A DNA stretch of 64,000 bases from Apostichopus japonicus (Eukaryota > Echinodermata > Holothuroidea > Aspidochirotida > Stichopodidae): contig NC_092568.1 in assembly GCF_037975245.1 (NCBI RefSeq), positions 18,309,001-18,373,000 on the forward strand, read 5' to 3'. The notes under the pieces were generated by a model. It had not been told where the DNA came from. It searched no databases and was given only the letters and a program-made list of their open reading frames with translations. Below, one piece after another: positions 63,332-64,000 of the stretch. The position numbers and the translations under genes are program-made. Position 1 is the stretch's first letter; each line of letters begins with the position of its first letter.

Positions 63332-64000
63332 CTGGAAGAAACAGAAATGCTAGAGGAAATTGTGTCCATGAAAGGAAGGATGGAAAACCAGACAGCCAGT
63401 TGGCTTTGTGATTCCTTGCCATACAATTTGATAACAAAAATCCACATAACTATTTGACTAATGTAGAGCAAGTGAGTTGAATTTGTCCAAGAAGAAAGTC
63501 AGAACCAGATTAGATCAGAGATTTCTATTCTTTTTTTATAGCACTCATTTGTGGGCATCAACCAATTAATTCACCAGTAAGTATTTGACAGTATAGAAAT
63601 TTTATTCCAAAATGTTTCAATATCCAGAGAGAACAGTCTTCGTATGTGAAATATAGACACATAGATGTATGCGTAAATTACCAATTTTGAGCTACTGTAG
63701 CAATCAGCTCTGCCACCAACCATCCCTTTAATAATTTATAATGAATGGGAGTTTCATGACATTATTAAAACACTGTGAAATATTTTCACAACCTACTGCC
63801 AAAGCCATGTAATATAAATCACAGAAAACATGGCAACTTTAAAGACCAGCTGAGATAACCTGGCTTTAATGTGTCATTTCCTGGACATCTACCACAATGC
63901 TTAACAGATAGTAGGTGGGGAATGGCAGGCTACTTTGGGAGGGGGAATGGGGGGGGGAGTTTGGAGGTGTTGATTCATCTCTGATCCTGTACGGAAGTGA

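Overview
This is a nuclear genome fragment from an intron-rich animal. It is AT-rich, has GT-AG introns, tRNA-derived SINEs, many simple repeats and abundant small DNA transposons. The protein sequences read as invertebrate deuterostome; an echinoderm, perhaps a sea cucumber, is my best guess, but that is inference. There are no bacterial or viral genes.

Layout. 1-17.8 kb: SART1 (a U4/U6.U5 tri-snRNP splicing factor) on the minus strand, with 14 coding exons rebuilt and the C-terminal end off the left edge. 18.1-21.1 kb: COX16 (cytochrome c oxidase assembly factor), four exons on the plus strand. It lies head-to-head with SART1, with only 322 bp between the start codons. 21.1-34.2 kb: intergenic, with a TTAA-flanked MITE, a tandem array rich in AGGTCA half-sites, (TA)n tracts and hAT-like elements. 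34.2-38.7 kb: a two-exon rhodopsin-class GPCR on the minus strand, split inside its DRY motif; a hAT remnant sits in its intron. 38.7-46.3 kb: intergenic, with further hAT-like elements. 46.3-57.6 kb: carboxypeptidase Q (CPQ/PGCP), a secreted zinc peptidase on the minus strand. It has 14 exon positions, one of which is present as two tandem homologous copies. 57.6-62.8 kb: repeats and MITEs. 62.8-63.3 kb: the apparent last exon of an unidentified minus-strand gene.

The genes do not form a pathway. The best observation is the duplicated CPQ exon (48842-48958 and 49025-49141). Both 117-bp copies keep splice sites, frame and the Glu-Glu active-site pair, and a 66-bp intron separates them, which suggests mutually exclusive splicing. 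The second theme is a group of short hAT-like elements, five of them recognisable by terminal inverted repeats and exact 8-bp target duplications. Two of these sit inside microsatellites, and one still encodes a hAT dimerisation-domain fragment.
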